DNA of 34,709 nucleotides, taken from positions 22,672 to 57,380 of the forward strand of contig PBEP01000011.1 of the NCBI GenBank assembly GCA_002719775.1, written 5' to 3'. Of this stretch, positions 8,979-17,435 are shown piece by piece. A program made the translations under genes and the position numbers. Every line of letters begins with the position of its first letter. Position 1 is the stretch's first letter. This stretch comes from Chloroflexota bacterium. Its GTDB lineage: Bacteria > Chloroflexota > Dehalococcoidia > Lucifugimonadales > Australimonadaceae. The notes beneath the pieces are model-generated. The model did not search any database and was not told where the DNA came from. It saw nothing but the letters and a program-made list of their open reading frames with translations.

Positions 8979-10172
8979 TTAATTCGACTCAGAAAATACA
9001 CGTCTAGCTGCAGCCAGACTGGCTCCAACTGGCAATTCAAAGCTTTGATTACTCAATGCATCTTCTAGCGCACTAAGAGCAGTGAATACGTTACTTGGGT
9101 TAGCGTTGTAGCCCATCAACCCAACACGCCACACCTTTTCTGCTACTGCCCCGAGTCCGGAACTGAATTCAATATTGCGTTCCTCCAAAAGGAATTTCCG
9201 AACCGAAGATGCGTTTACTGAGTCAGGCACTTCTACGCTTGTCAGGTTAGGCAATCTGTCATTTGGATTTTTTACATAAAGACCCAGGCCCATAGCTTCA
9301 ATTCCTGCCTGGAAAGCTTTCCCAACTACCTGATGTCTGGCCCATCGATTTTCTATGCCTTCTTCGACTACCAGGCGTAAACCTTCACGGAGTGCATATA
9401 TCTGGTTAATAGGAGCGGTGTGATGATATGCGCGCATCTGGAAATAACTTCTTAATTGAGTCATGTCGAAATAAAAGCTGTGGGTGGGGCGATTTCTATT
9501 TTCGAGAACTTGCATAGCCCGGGGACTAAAAGTAATAGGCGATAAGCCAGGGGGACAGGCTAGGCACTTTTGAGTACCCGAATAGCAAACATCTACTTCC
9601 CAGTCATCAATTCTCAGCTCAATTCCTCCAAAAGAAGTAACTGCATCAACTATCAGCAAAGCCCCGTGATCATGTGCAACGTTAGCAATGGGGAGAATTT
9701 GGGAGACAGCCCCTGTTGAAGTTTCTGCATGGACCATTGCTATGGCTTTTACTGAGTCATGTTTAGAAATTTCAGCTTCCACTTGTTCGGGAGTTACTGC
9801 AGTTCCTGGTTCAAATTGAACTTTATAGACATTGGCACCACACCTTAGTGCTATTTCGCCTAAGCGATTAGCAAAGTACCCATTCTCACAAATCAAAATT
9901 GTGTCACCGGGTTCAAGTACGTTTACTAAGGCTGCTTCCATACCTCCAGTACCTGTAGCTGAAACTGGCCATGTAACTTCATTGCTAGTTTTAAAAGCAA
10001 TTCTCAGCATTGCTTGGACATCATCAAGCACTTGAAGGAAATCAGGATCCATGTGCCCCAGTAAGGAGGTTGTCATTGCACTAAGAACCCTAGGATGGAT
10101 GTTACTAGGCCCGGCTCCCATCAGAAGACGTGGAGGGGGGTTAAATTCATTAGTGAATGAGTCCATTAGCAA
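8979..10172 (-). CDS. Class V aminotransferase (alanine/serine-glyoxylate aminotransferase family)
   Basis: LLMGAGPSNIHPRVLSAM, GTGGMEAALVNVLEPGD, VDAVTSFGGIELRIDDWEVDVCYSGTQKCLACPPGLSPI (PLP Lys). Confidence 0.9.
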   Translation of the reverse strand: MLMDSFTNEFNPPPRLLMGAGPSNIHPRVLSAMTTSLLGHMDPDFLQVLDDVQAMLRIAFKTSNEVTWPVSATGTGGMEAALVNVLEPGDTILICENGYFANRLGEIALRCGANVYKVQFEPGTAVTPEQVEAEISKHDSVKAIAMVHAETSTGAVSQILPIANVAHDHGALLIVDAVTSFGGIELRIDDWEVDVCYSGTQKCLACPPGLSPITFSPRAMQVLENRNRPTHSFYFDMTQLRSYFQMRAYHHTAPINQIYALREGLRLVVEEGIENRWARHQVVGKAFQAGIEAMGLGLYVKNPNDRLPNLTSVEVPDSVNASSVRKFLLEERNIEFSSGLGAVAEKVWRVGLMGYNANPSNVFTALSALEDALSNQSFELPVGASLAAARRVFSESN

Positions 10173-10406
10173 ATTCTCACTTTTTGAACAATCTGGTTCT
10201 GATCTGAAATAACGATTAATAAGGCATTATAACAGCAAGACGGGAATTTTCTAAACCGTTAGCCGAAAAATATTATGAGTCTAGCAGGTATACAAGTTAA
10301 GGTTTAGTTGTTTTTAGACTTTCCTAACTAAGCTATTAATAACCAAAAAAAGCACATGGACACAAGAAGATTGTAAAAACATAAAATACCAAAGAATTCT
10401 TCATAC

Positions 10407-10473
10407 AATATTTAGTAGTTGTTTAAGAAACACGCCCAGTAATCGCATAAACAGTATCTAATATTTAGTAGTT
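10407..10473. repeat. Direct repeat AATATTTAGTAGTT (10407-10420 and 10460-10473) in AT-rich intergenic region
   Basis: Two identical 14-mers 53 bp apart read directly from sequence. Confidence 0.7.
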
Positions 10474-10614
10474 AATTTTAAATTTTAATGTTTTTTTGGC
10501 TTTAATTTTTTTACAAATCTTAAACTTAGGTATTGTCATAATTTTAAACAAAGTATAGTTTTTTAACCAACAAGTTTTTATTGAAAGAATTGTTTTGTTA
10601 GTTAGGTTGCAAAA

Positions 10615-11499
10615 ATGGAAAACGAAACACGCAAGTATCACCAGTCCGTTTTGCTTAATGAAACTATCGACGCTTTAATGCCTGAAAGCGAAGGCATCTA
10701 CATTGATTGTACTTTAGGTGACGGCGGACATTCCGAAGCAATTCTTAAGGCAAGTGGTCCTGCTGGCAGGGTGATTGGGATCGACGCTGACCCTGAAGCA
10801 CTCGCGGAAGCAGAGCATCGATTAGAGTCTTATCGACCACGTGTGCGATTTATCAATAGTAACTTTTCTGCGTTAGCAGAGGTGGCCTGGAAGGAGGGCC
10901 TAAGTCAAGTAAATGGGGTATTGCTGGATCTCGGTGTTTCAGCCAGACAGCTAGACACCGAAAAACGAGGTTTCAGTTTCCGTAGAGCGGAATTCCTCGA
11001 TATGCGGTTCTCTCCAAGTAATGGGGTTACTGCAGATGAAATAGTCAACTCAATCCCAGAGGCGGAATTAGTTGATGTCTTGTTCAGGTATGGCGAAGAA
11101 CCCAGAGCAAGGCGAATCGCAAGTTCAATAGTATCGGCTAGGCCAATCAAGGACAGCATGCACTTAGCTGAAGTAATAAAGCTAGGTTCTGGGTACAAGT
11201 TTGGGAAAATACATCCCGCTACCAGAACATTCCAAGCCCTTCGAATACTCGTTAACCAAGAGCTGGAAAAGCTTGAGCAAGCCTTGGTTTCTGCAACATC
11301 TATATTGATAAATGGGGGAAGGCTTGTTGCAATTGCATACCATTCTTTAGAGGACAGGATCATCAAGAATTTCATACGTTCTTCTTCAAATCTTGAACGT
11401 ATTAACAAAAAAGTGATCAGGCCATCAAAAGATGAAATTCAGAACAACAGAAGAAGTAGAAGTGCCCGAATGCGAATAGCAGAAAGGCATGCTGGATAA
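10615..11499 (+). CDS. rsmH: 16S rRNA (cytosine1402-N4)-methyltransferase
   Basis: YHQSVLLNETIDALMP, YIDCTLGDGGHSEAIL, GVLLDLGVSARQLDTEKRGFSFR, AYHSLEDRIIKNF. Confidence 0.97.
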   Translation: MENETRKYHQSVLLNETIDALMPESEGIYIDCTLGDGGHSEAILKASGPAGRVIGIDADPEALAEAEHRLESYRPRVRFINSNFSALAEVAWKEGLSQVNGVLLDLGVSARQLDTEKRGFSFRRAEFLDMRFSPSNGVTADEIVNSIPEAELVDVLFRYGEEPRARRIASSIVSARPIKDSMHLAEVIKLGSGYKFGKIHPATRTFQALRILVNQELEKLEQALVSATSILINGGRLVAIAYHSLEDRIIKNFIRSSSNLERINKKVIRPSKDEIQNNRRSRSARMRIAERHAG

Positions 11500-11554
11500 A
11501 GCCCGCATTAGCGGCAAAATCGCGCCAAGGTAGAGAACCAAAAAGGGAGTAGAA

Positions 11555-12649
11555 ATGTTTGAGTCATTTGGATCTAATCAGTTACCACCTACGGATGGAC
11601 TAGCAATGGTCAAGGTCATTGGTGTGGGCGGAGGAGGCTCTAATGCCGTCAACCGCATGTACCGCGAACGAGTTCCTGGGGTTGAATACTTAGCAGTTAA
11701 TACTGACACTCAACACTTACTGAGAATGGATGTGCCTGTCAAGATTCGCATCGGCGATAAACTCACTAGGGGCCTTGGTGTCGGTGGTGACCCTGAAATT
11801 GGGAACGCTGCCGCGGAAGAGTCTCGTGAAGAGCTTTACGAAGCAGTTCGAGATGCCGATCTAGTTTTTATTGCTGCTGGAATGGGTGGTGGTACCGGAA
11901 CTGGTGCTGCCGCAGTAATGGCACAAGTAGCTAAAGAGACCGGTGCATTAACAATTGCAGTGGTAACCAAACCCTTTGGTTTTGAAGGTCGTCGCAGAGC
12001 CATGAATGCTGATGACGGCCTGGCCAGGTTAAAAGACAACGTGGATACGCTAATAGTGATCCCTAATGACAGATTAGCCGCATTCTGTGAAGAAGAAGTA
12101 ACAGCCGAACAGGCATTTAGAATTGCTGATGATGTTTTGAGGCAAGGGGTACAGTCTATTGCAGAGTTAGTCACCGTACCAGGTGAGATTAATCTGGACT
12201 TTGCTGATGTCAAGACAATCATGAGTGGTGCCGGTCCTGCCTGGATGGCTATTGGAACTGCTTCAGGAGAAAACAGAGCTGTAGAAGCGGCTAAGAATGC
12301 AATAAATAGCCCAATGCTCGATGTGAACATAGAAGGTGCCAAGGGTGTAATTTTTAATATTACAGGCGGAACCGACTTAACTCTTAGAGAAGTAAATGAT
12401 GCCGCCAAGGTAATTCAGTCAGCAGTAGATCCAGAAGCAAACATCATTTTCGGAATGGTTCCTGATATGAAAATGGAAGGCGAAGTCCGAGTGACCATCA
12501 TTGCAACTGGTCTGCCTACTGTAGATGCAGCCAACCTTCGAGATGATGATCTATCAGGGATATTGAGAGACGTACTTGGTGAAAGCCATGAAAGTGAAGC
12601 AGATCTTCCTGCATTCTTACAGGCATCACATCAAAAAGAAGCTAGCTAA
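11555..12649 (+). CDS. ftsZ: Cell division GTPase FtsZ (conventional paralogue)
   Basis: [28 protein letters not shown] tubulin signature, T7 loop [11 protein letters not shown], short C-terminal peptide DLPAFLQ. Confidence 0.97.
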   Translation: MFESFGSNQLPPTDGLAMVKVIGVGGGGSNAVNRMYRERVPGVEYLAVNTDTQHLLRMDVPVKIRIGDKLTRGLGVGGDPEIGNAAAEESREELYEAVRDADLVFIAAGMGGGTGTGAAAVMAQVAKETGALTIAVVTKPFGFEGRRRAMNADDGLARLKDNVDTLIVIPNDRLAAFCEEEVTAEQAFRIADDVLRQGVQSIAELVTVPGEINLDFADVKTIMSGAGPAWMAIGTASGENRAVEAAKNAINSPMLDVNIEGAKGVIFNITGGTDLTLREVNDAAKVIQSAVDPEANIIFGMVPDMKMEGEVRVTIIATGLPTVDAANLRDDDLSGILRDVLGESHESEADLPAFLQASHQKEAS

Positions 12650-12654
12650 ATCCC

Positions 12655-12683
12655 TTTCGCTATGCCGCGACGGCATAGCGAAA
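12655..12683 (+). other. Perfect 13-bp hairpin just after ftsZ stop
   Basis: TTTCGCTATGCCG-CGA-CGGCATAGCGAAA; no clear U-tract follows. Confidence 0.75.
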
Positions 12684-12778
12684 TCGCATAGAGACCTCCT
12701 CCCCGGGAGAGGTTCATAGATTTCTCCTAGCGGTCTCTGCCCTAGCCCCTCCATTCGCGCCAAAGGGAGTGGGTAAAA

Positions 12779-12815
12779 GAGGCTCTGCTGGAACATTCCA
12801 GCAGAGCCTCTATTC
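12779..12815 (+). terminator. Strong hairpin, possible transcription terminator
   Basis: GAGGCTCTGCTGGAA-CA-TTCCAGCAGAGCCTC (15 complementary pairs, loop effectively 4 nt) followed by TATTCTAT. Confidence 0.6.
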
Positions 12816-12966
12816 TATGAATTTCACTCAGCATGTAGACCAGTTGAATTTCACTAACCTTATTACATATAAATTGATCTCACGGACTCTTGACATACTG
12901 ATCCAGTCACTGTGATAACAAGAAAGTCAAAAATAAGCCTATAAGTTGTGGCTTGCGCACTTTAAA

Positions 12967-12982
12967 ATACTATATATTGTTG
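12967..12982. promoter_or_regulatory. NrdR-box-like operator upstream of nrdR
   Basis: ATACTATATATTGTTG matches about 13/16 positions of the NrdR box ACACWATATATWGTGT; 71 bp before nrdR ATG. Confidence 0.5.
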
Positions 12983-13053
12983 TCATTACATGTAATTATG
13001 TATTCGGTACGTATTATTTACTGAGTTTCATGCAGTATTGCTAGGAGGCATAA

Positions 13054-13653
13054 ATGCGTTGTCCCCATTGCGGGAACCCAGAATCTCGAGTTACTGATTC
13101 AAGAGATAACGGTAATGAGATACGCCGCAGGAGAGAATGCTCTGAATGTGGTGCTCGATTTACTACGTATGAGCGTGTTCAACATGCAGCTCTTATGGTT
13201 GAGAAAAGAGATGGTCGTAGGGAGGAATTTAGTAGGGAAAAAATATCCAGTTCAATCAGACTGGCTTGCGTTAAAAGGCCTTTACCAACTGGCTCAGTAG
13301 AAAAGCTAGTCGATGAAATTCAAAGCGACCTTCTACGAATTGGAAGAGCTGAGGTAAAAGCTTCAAGAGTTGGTGAGATTGCGATGGAAAGATTAAAAGA
13401 TCTCGACCCAGTAGCCTATTTACGCTATGCAAGTGTCTACCGAGACTTTGCTGACTTAGACATGTTTTTGAGGGAAATCCAAGCTATAGAAACTCTTGAG
13501 CCTGAAACTGACTTGTCTTCTATAAGCCAGTTAGCTTTGATACCTAATGAATCTGCGGCTCCGCCAAAGCCAAAAGCTAAGCGAGGAAGAAGGCCTACTC
13601 TTTCGGTACCACAAAGTCAGGCCCGCTTTACTGATTTCGATTCAGATCAATGA
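13054..13653 (+). CDS. nrdR: Transcriptional repressor NrdR with C-terminal extension
   Basis: MRCPHCGNPESRVTDSR...IRRRRECSECGARFTTYERV Zn-ribbon plus ATP-cone; about 45-aa basic tail PKPKAKRGRRPTLS. Confidence 0.95.
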   Translation: MRCPHCGNPESRVTDSRDNGNEIRRRRECSECGARFTTYERVQHAALMVEKRDGRREEFSREKISSSIRLACVKRPLPTGSVEKLVDEIQSDLLRIGRAEVKASRVGEIAMERLKDLDPVAYLRYASVYRDFADLDMFLREIQAIETLEPETDLSSISQLALIPNESAAPPKPKAKRGRRPTLSVPQSQARFTDFDSDQ

Positions 13654-13726
13654 AGAGTTCTACTGGATAACCAGGAAATTACTAATTCAAAGCTCTGAAA
13701 CTTAAGTTCATAACAGGGAGGTAAGC

Positions 13727-14167
13727 ATGGGAAAAGGAAATTTTAGATGGCTTCTTGATTTTGATTTGCCAGCTTCCCGATCAAACGCACTGGATGCCTT
13801 GCATACCTTAAAACTATTCCGTAGACCAGGCCATTCAGGGATTAGAGAATCGACTGCATTGGATAGATGTTTAGTCACACTGGATCAGGAATTCCGAGGA
13901 GTTTGGGCTTTAGACGGAAGTCATGGTGGGATTGTTATTCTTGAGATTGCGCCTATTGATCATCATGAAGTTGAAAGAATTTTATCGATGCTGGAATTCC
14001 GTCTAAATCAATATGGACATACAGAACTCTGGGGACTGCGCTACGTAGTAAGGAACGATCAAACAGTTGCAGAAATTAAAAGCGACGGTACAGAGGTAGA
14101 GCTTTCACCTTGGAAGTTGGCTCAAAATTTGATTACTGAGGTGCATGGCCTGCCAAATTCGGCCTAA
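13727..14167 (+). CDS. Hypothetical protein (146 aa)
   Basis: SD gggagg before ATG; MGKGNFRWLLDFDLPASRSNALDALHTLKLF...; no family recognised. Confidence 0.7.
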   Translation: MGKGNFRWLLDFDLPASRSNALDALHTLKLFRRPGHSGIRESTALDRCLVTLDQEFRGVWALDGSHGGIVILEIAPIDHHEVERILSMLEFRLNQYGHTELWGLRYVVRNDQTVAEIKSDGTEVELSPWKLAQNLITEVHGLPNSA

Positions 14168-14289
14168 TACATTTACTTGAATAAATTGCCTTTACTGAGC
14201 GTAAAGGTCCCAGAATGTCTCTACCCCGGAGATATTCATCGTTCCCTCCTCCGCAGGCCCCTCTCGCGCGCCACGGGTGTGGGCCACAT

Positions 14290-14328
14290 GAGCCCCGAAG
14301 GATTCACCTTCGGGGCTCAACTTTTCTC
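14290..14328 (+). terminator. Rho-independent terminator
   Basis: GAGCCCCGAAGG-ATTCA-CCTTCGGGGCTC perfect 12-bp stem then AACTTTTCTC. Confidence 0.75.
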
Positions 14329-14384
14329 GCTAGATGCTCTAACCTCACTCACGTTATACTGAGTAGTAGAAGCATCTCTGTTAA

Positions 14385-15413
14385 TTGAGGCATTTAGCTT
14401 TGGATAGACTTACTAAAATTGCAATAACCATGGGTGATCCGGCTGGAATAGGTCCTGAAGTGGTAGCAAAAGCATTAGCTGCTTACCCTGAGGGCTACGG
14501 AGCAAGGCTTGTTGTTATTGGTAATTATTTAGTTATGGAAAAAACCTCAAAAGATATTGGATCCAGTTTAAAATTGAAAAAGATCACTACTCCGGATGAC
14601 TTTAACCAATTATCGCCTGCAGAGTACGGAATCATCGATGACAGTGACTCAGACCTTGTGAACCACCCAATGGGAACAGTTTCAGCTACTGCAGGCGAAT
14701 CGAGTATTCGATGGGTTAAGGATGCGGCCTACCTAGCCCTTGAAGGGTCTGTTGATGCAATCGTAACCGCACCTATAAACAAAACGTCTGCTTACGAAGC
14801 AGGGTATGCGGAAGTTGGGCATATGGAGATTTTCCAAGAGATGAGCAAATCGGCTCAAGTCGCAACCATGCTAATGACCACTGGCTTAAACGTGGTGCAT
14901 CTAACCACTCACAAGCCACTAAGCGAGGCCCACTTGCATCTAACTATAGACAATATTTTGGCAAAGATATTGTTGACTCACGATTTTTTTAAAAAGTACA
15001 ACTTTAGTGCTCCCAGAATAGGTGTATCAGCTTACAATCCTCATGGTGGTGAATCCGGAATACTTGGGAGCGAAGAGATTGAGTCTATATCTCCCGCGAT
15101 AATCAAGGCACAAGATATGGGAATCTTAGCATTTGGACCTATCCCCGCTGACTCAATTTTTACTAAAGCTATCGAAGGAGAGTTTGATGTCGTGCTAGCG
15201 ATGTACCATGATCAAGGTCATATAGCAGTAAAAGTCCATGGTTGGGAGCAAAGTGTTACTATCAACCTTGGATTGCCATTTTTAAGAACCTCGGTTGATC
15301 ACGGCACAGCATTTGATATTGCCGGTAAGGGTATAGCGAATCCTGCTGGAATGATCAGTGCAATTAAGGCGGCTGTACGTGTTTCTAGCCAGAATGGGTT
15401 AGGTGTGGAATGA
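14385..15413 (+). CDS. pdxA: 4-hydroxythreonine-4-phosphate dehydrogenase
   Basis: IAITMGDPAGIGPEVVAKAL, VTAPINKTSAYEAGY, MYHDQGHIAVKVHGWEQSVTINLGLPFLRTSVDHGTAFDIAGKG; TTG start. Confidence 0.96.
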   Translation: MRHLALDRLTKIAITMGDPAGIGPEVVAKALAAYPEGYGARLVVIGNYLVMEKTSKDIGSSLKLKKITTPDDFNQLSPAEYGIIDDSDSDLVNHPMGTVSATAGESSIRWVKDAAYLALEGSVDAIVTAPINKTSAYEAGYAEVGHMEIFQEMSKSAQVATMLMTTGLNVVHLTTHKPLSEAHLHLTIDNILAKILLTHDFFKKYNFSAPRIGVSAYNPHGGESGILGSEEIESISPAIIKAQDMGILAFGPIPADSIFTKAIEGEFDVVLAMYHDQGHIAVKVHGWEQSVTINLGLPFLRTSVDHGTAFDIAGKGIANPAGMISAIKAAVRVSSQNGLGVE

Positions 15414-16228
15414 CCACAGCATTCATAGGCGGCGGCAATATGGCAGAGGCAATTATATCTCGAGCAGTTCGTTTACCTTCATTTAACCCTAAATCGATAC
15501 GAGTTTCAGATCCCGTTGCTGAGAAAAGAGCTCATTTACTATCCACCTATGGTGTCCAATGCATGGAATCAAACACAGAGGCAATAGAAAATGCTGGTTT
15601 GGTTTTCTTAGCTATAAAGCCTCAACATTTTAAAAATGTTGCGACCGCTTTATCTGGACTATTCAGAAACGATCAAACAGTAGTCTCTATTATGGCAGGA
15701 GTGACAATCCAGAACCTACGTCTCAATTTAAATCATTCTAAAATAGTAAGGGTAATGCCCAATACACCAGCGCAAGTAGCACAAGGTGCCTCAGTATGGA
15801 CTTCTACGAAGGAAGTAGACTCTTCTGCTCTTACTGAAATATCAATGCTGCTAGAAGCAATAGGATATCAGGTGCGTGTTGATTCAGAAGATTTAATCGA
15901 CGCTGCTACTGCTATTTCAGGAAGCGGACCAGCGTATATTTTCAAAATGATTGAAGTGCTTACAGAAGCAGCAGAAGAGCTTGGGATTCCTCCTGAAATA
16001 GCAAAGCACTTGGTGGAGCAAACATTTTTCGGATCTTCTTATCTTGTAAAAGAATCAACTGTTTCTGCTTCATCCCTTCGTCAAATGGTTACATCCAAAG
16101 GTGGAACCACTGAAAAAGCCTTAGAAATATTAGACCAAAGGGGTTTTGACTCAATTATCAAAAGTGCGGCTATAGCCGCATACAAAAAATCCAAGGAGTT
16201 AGGTGGAAGCGATGTCCTCAATAGTTGA
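15410..16228 (+). CDS. proC: Pyrroline-5-carboxylate reductase
   Basis: TTAFIGGGNMAEAIISR, AIKPQH, VRVMPNTPAQVAQGASVW, AISGSGPAYIFKMIEVLTEAAEELG; ATGA overlap with pdxA. Confidence 0.95.
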   Translation: MTTAFIGGGNMAEAIISRAVRLPSFNPKSIRVSDPVAEKRAHLLSTYGVQCMESNTEAIENAGLVFLAIKPQHFKNVATALSGLFRNDQTVVSIMAGVTIQNLRLNLNHSKIVRVMPNTPAQVAQGASVWTSTKEVDSSALTEISMLLEAIGYQVRVDSEDLIDAATAISGSGPAYIFKMIEVLTEAAEELGIPPEIAKHLVEQTFFGSSYLVKESTVSASSLRQMVTSKGGTTEKALEILDQRGFDSIIKSAAIAAYKKSKELGGSDVLNS

Positions 16229-16481
16229 TATATTTTTGATACTACTTGATTTGGTATGGTACTTACTGCTTGCTCAGGTGATACTTTCCTGGTTAACAGT
16301 ATTTGGTATTAGAAACGATTTACTTAGGCAAATCACTCTTGCTGTCTCTTTACTTACTCAGCCTATTCTTGATCCTATTAGGAAAGCACTTCCTAGAACC
16401 GGGTCGTTTGATTTCTCTGTATTAGCAGCCTTCATTCTCATTTATATAATAAGAGCAGGTTTACAGGTAGCGCTGCGATAA
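16212..16481 (+). CDS. YggT family membrane protein
   Basis: VWYLLLAQVILSWLTVFG...LLTQPILDPIRKALPRTGSFDFSVLAAFILIYII; overlaps proC 3' end. Confidence 0.88.
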   Translation: MSSIVDIFLILLDLVWYLLLAQVILSWLTVFGIRNDLLRQITLAVSLLTQPILDPIRKALPRTGSFDFSVLAAFILIYIIRAGLQVALR

Positions 16482-16506
16482 TAAATCTCTACTTTAGGAA
16501 TCAACT

Positions 16507-17376
16507 CTGATAAATCCATCGACTGCAATTGTTGTAGATAGCTCCGTGTCACTTCCAAATCAGCTAATTGACAAGCTGCCATTAATTTTAGTGCCGTTTG
16601 AAATACACCATGGCCTTAACGTATATCGAGATGGAGTGGACATTTCTCCAGCTCATTTTTATCACTTACAGTCCTTAGAGCAACCTTTACCTATCACATC
16701 TGCACCTAGCCCTGAAGAATTCATGAAAGCTTTTAAAAAAGCTTCTGAAATCTCTAAAGAAATTATTTGTCTAACTTTATCTAAGGATTTAAGTGCCACT
16801 TACCAAGCAGCATCGTTGGCATACGATGAAATGAAAAAAGCTTTCCCCAGTTTTAAGGTTACACTTATTGACACAAACACAGCTGCAGCTGCAGAAGGGC
16901 TCATAGCACTAAATGCAGCGCGCTTATCTGCAAATGGAGTTCCTACTGAAAAGGTAATTCAATCTATTAATGATGGAATCGACAAAATAAAATTTATCGG
17001 CCGGATAAATACGTTTTATTATGTGTGGAAAAGCGGACGCCTCCATCGAGCTGGGCATGTGCTTGGCACAATGCTAAATATAAAACCAATACTAGATTTG
17101 GAATCTGGGAAAGTTGGAATAATTGCCAAACCTAGAGGCAACAACAAATCATTCAAATTGCTTGTTGATTTGATTAAAAAGCAGATGGGAGTGCGAAAAT
17201 CCCGCCTCTTAGTAGTACATGCCCATGCGCTGGACAAGGCTCAGGATCTAGCTGCAAGACTAGAGGGATCGGGTAATATCGAGGAATTGATACTCACAGA
17301 GTTCACGCCAGTCATTGGCGCTCACACTGGCCCTGGTTTAATTGGATGCGCAATAGAGCCCCTCGACTCTGTCTAG
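16507..17376 (+). CDS. DegV family (fatty-acid-binding) protein; likely CTG (or ATA) start upstream of the ORF-track GTG at 16546
   Basis: In-frame upstream codons LINPSTAIVVDSSVSLP give the DegV N-terminal motif; AGGA at 16496-16499; body contains TLSKDLSATYQAA, DTNTAAAAEGL, YYVWKSGR. Confidence 0.8.
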   Translation: MINPSTAIVVDSSVSLPNQLIDKLPLILVPFEIHHGLNVYRDGVDISPAHFYHLQSLEQPLPITSAPSPEEFMKAFKKASEISKEIICLTLSKDLSATYQAASLAYDEMKKAFPSFKVTLIDTNTAAAAEGLIALNAARLSANGVPTEKVIQSINDGIDKIKFIGRINTFYYVWKSGRLHRAGHVLGTMLNIKPILDLESGKVGIIAKPRGNNKSFKLLVDLIKKQMGVRKSRLLVVHAHALDKAQDLAARLEGSGNIEELILTEFTPVIGAHTGPGLIGCAIEPLDSV

Positions 17377-17435
17377 TAGTTCCTTTTGCTTTCTTGTGCG
17401 AGACTAGCCACATCACAGTATGAAATAGGTGAATA

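Noticed and set aside
10407-10473. CRISPR-like repeats
   Set aside because: Only two 14-bp copies, no cas genes and no regular array.
10173-10614. Replication origin in the AT-rich island
   Set aside because: No cluster of DnaA boxes (TTATCCACA-like) recognised and no dnaA/dnaN/gyrB nearby.
11836-12408. 190-aa minus-strand ORF antisense to ftsZ, with a similar antisense ORF at 28177-28422 in the second ftsZ
   Set aside because: The similarity of the antisense frames follows from ftsZ paralogy; no independent evidence of coding.
14205-14318. T-box or cobalamin riboswitch before pdxA
   Set aside because: No AGGGTGGNACCGCG T-box motif or cobalamin core; similarity to the 12690-12811 island fits a repeat or terminator element better.
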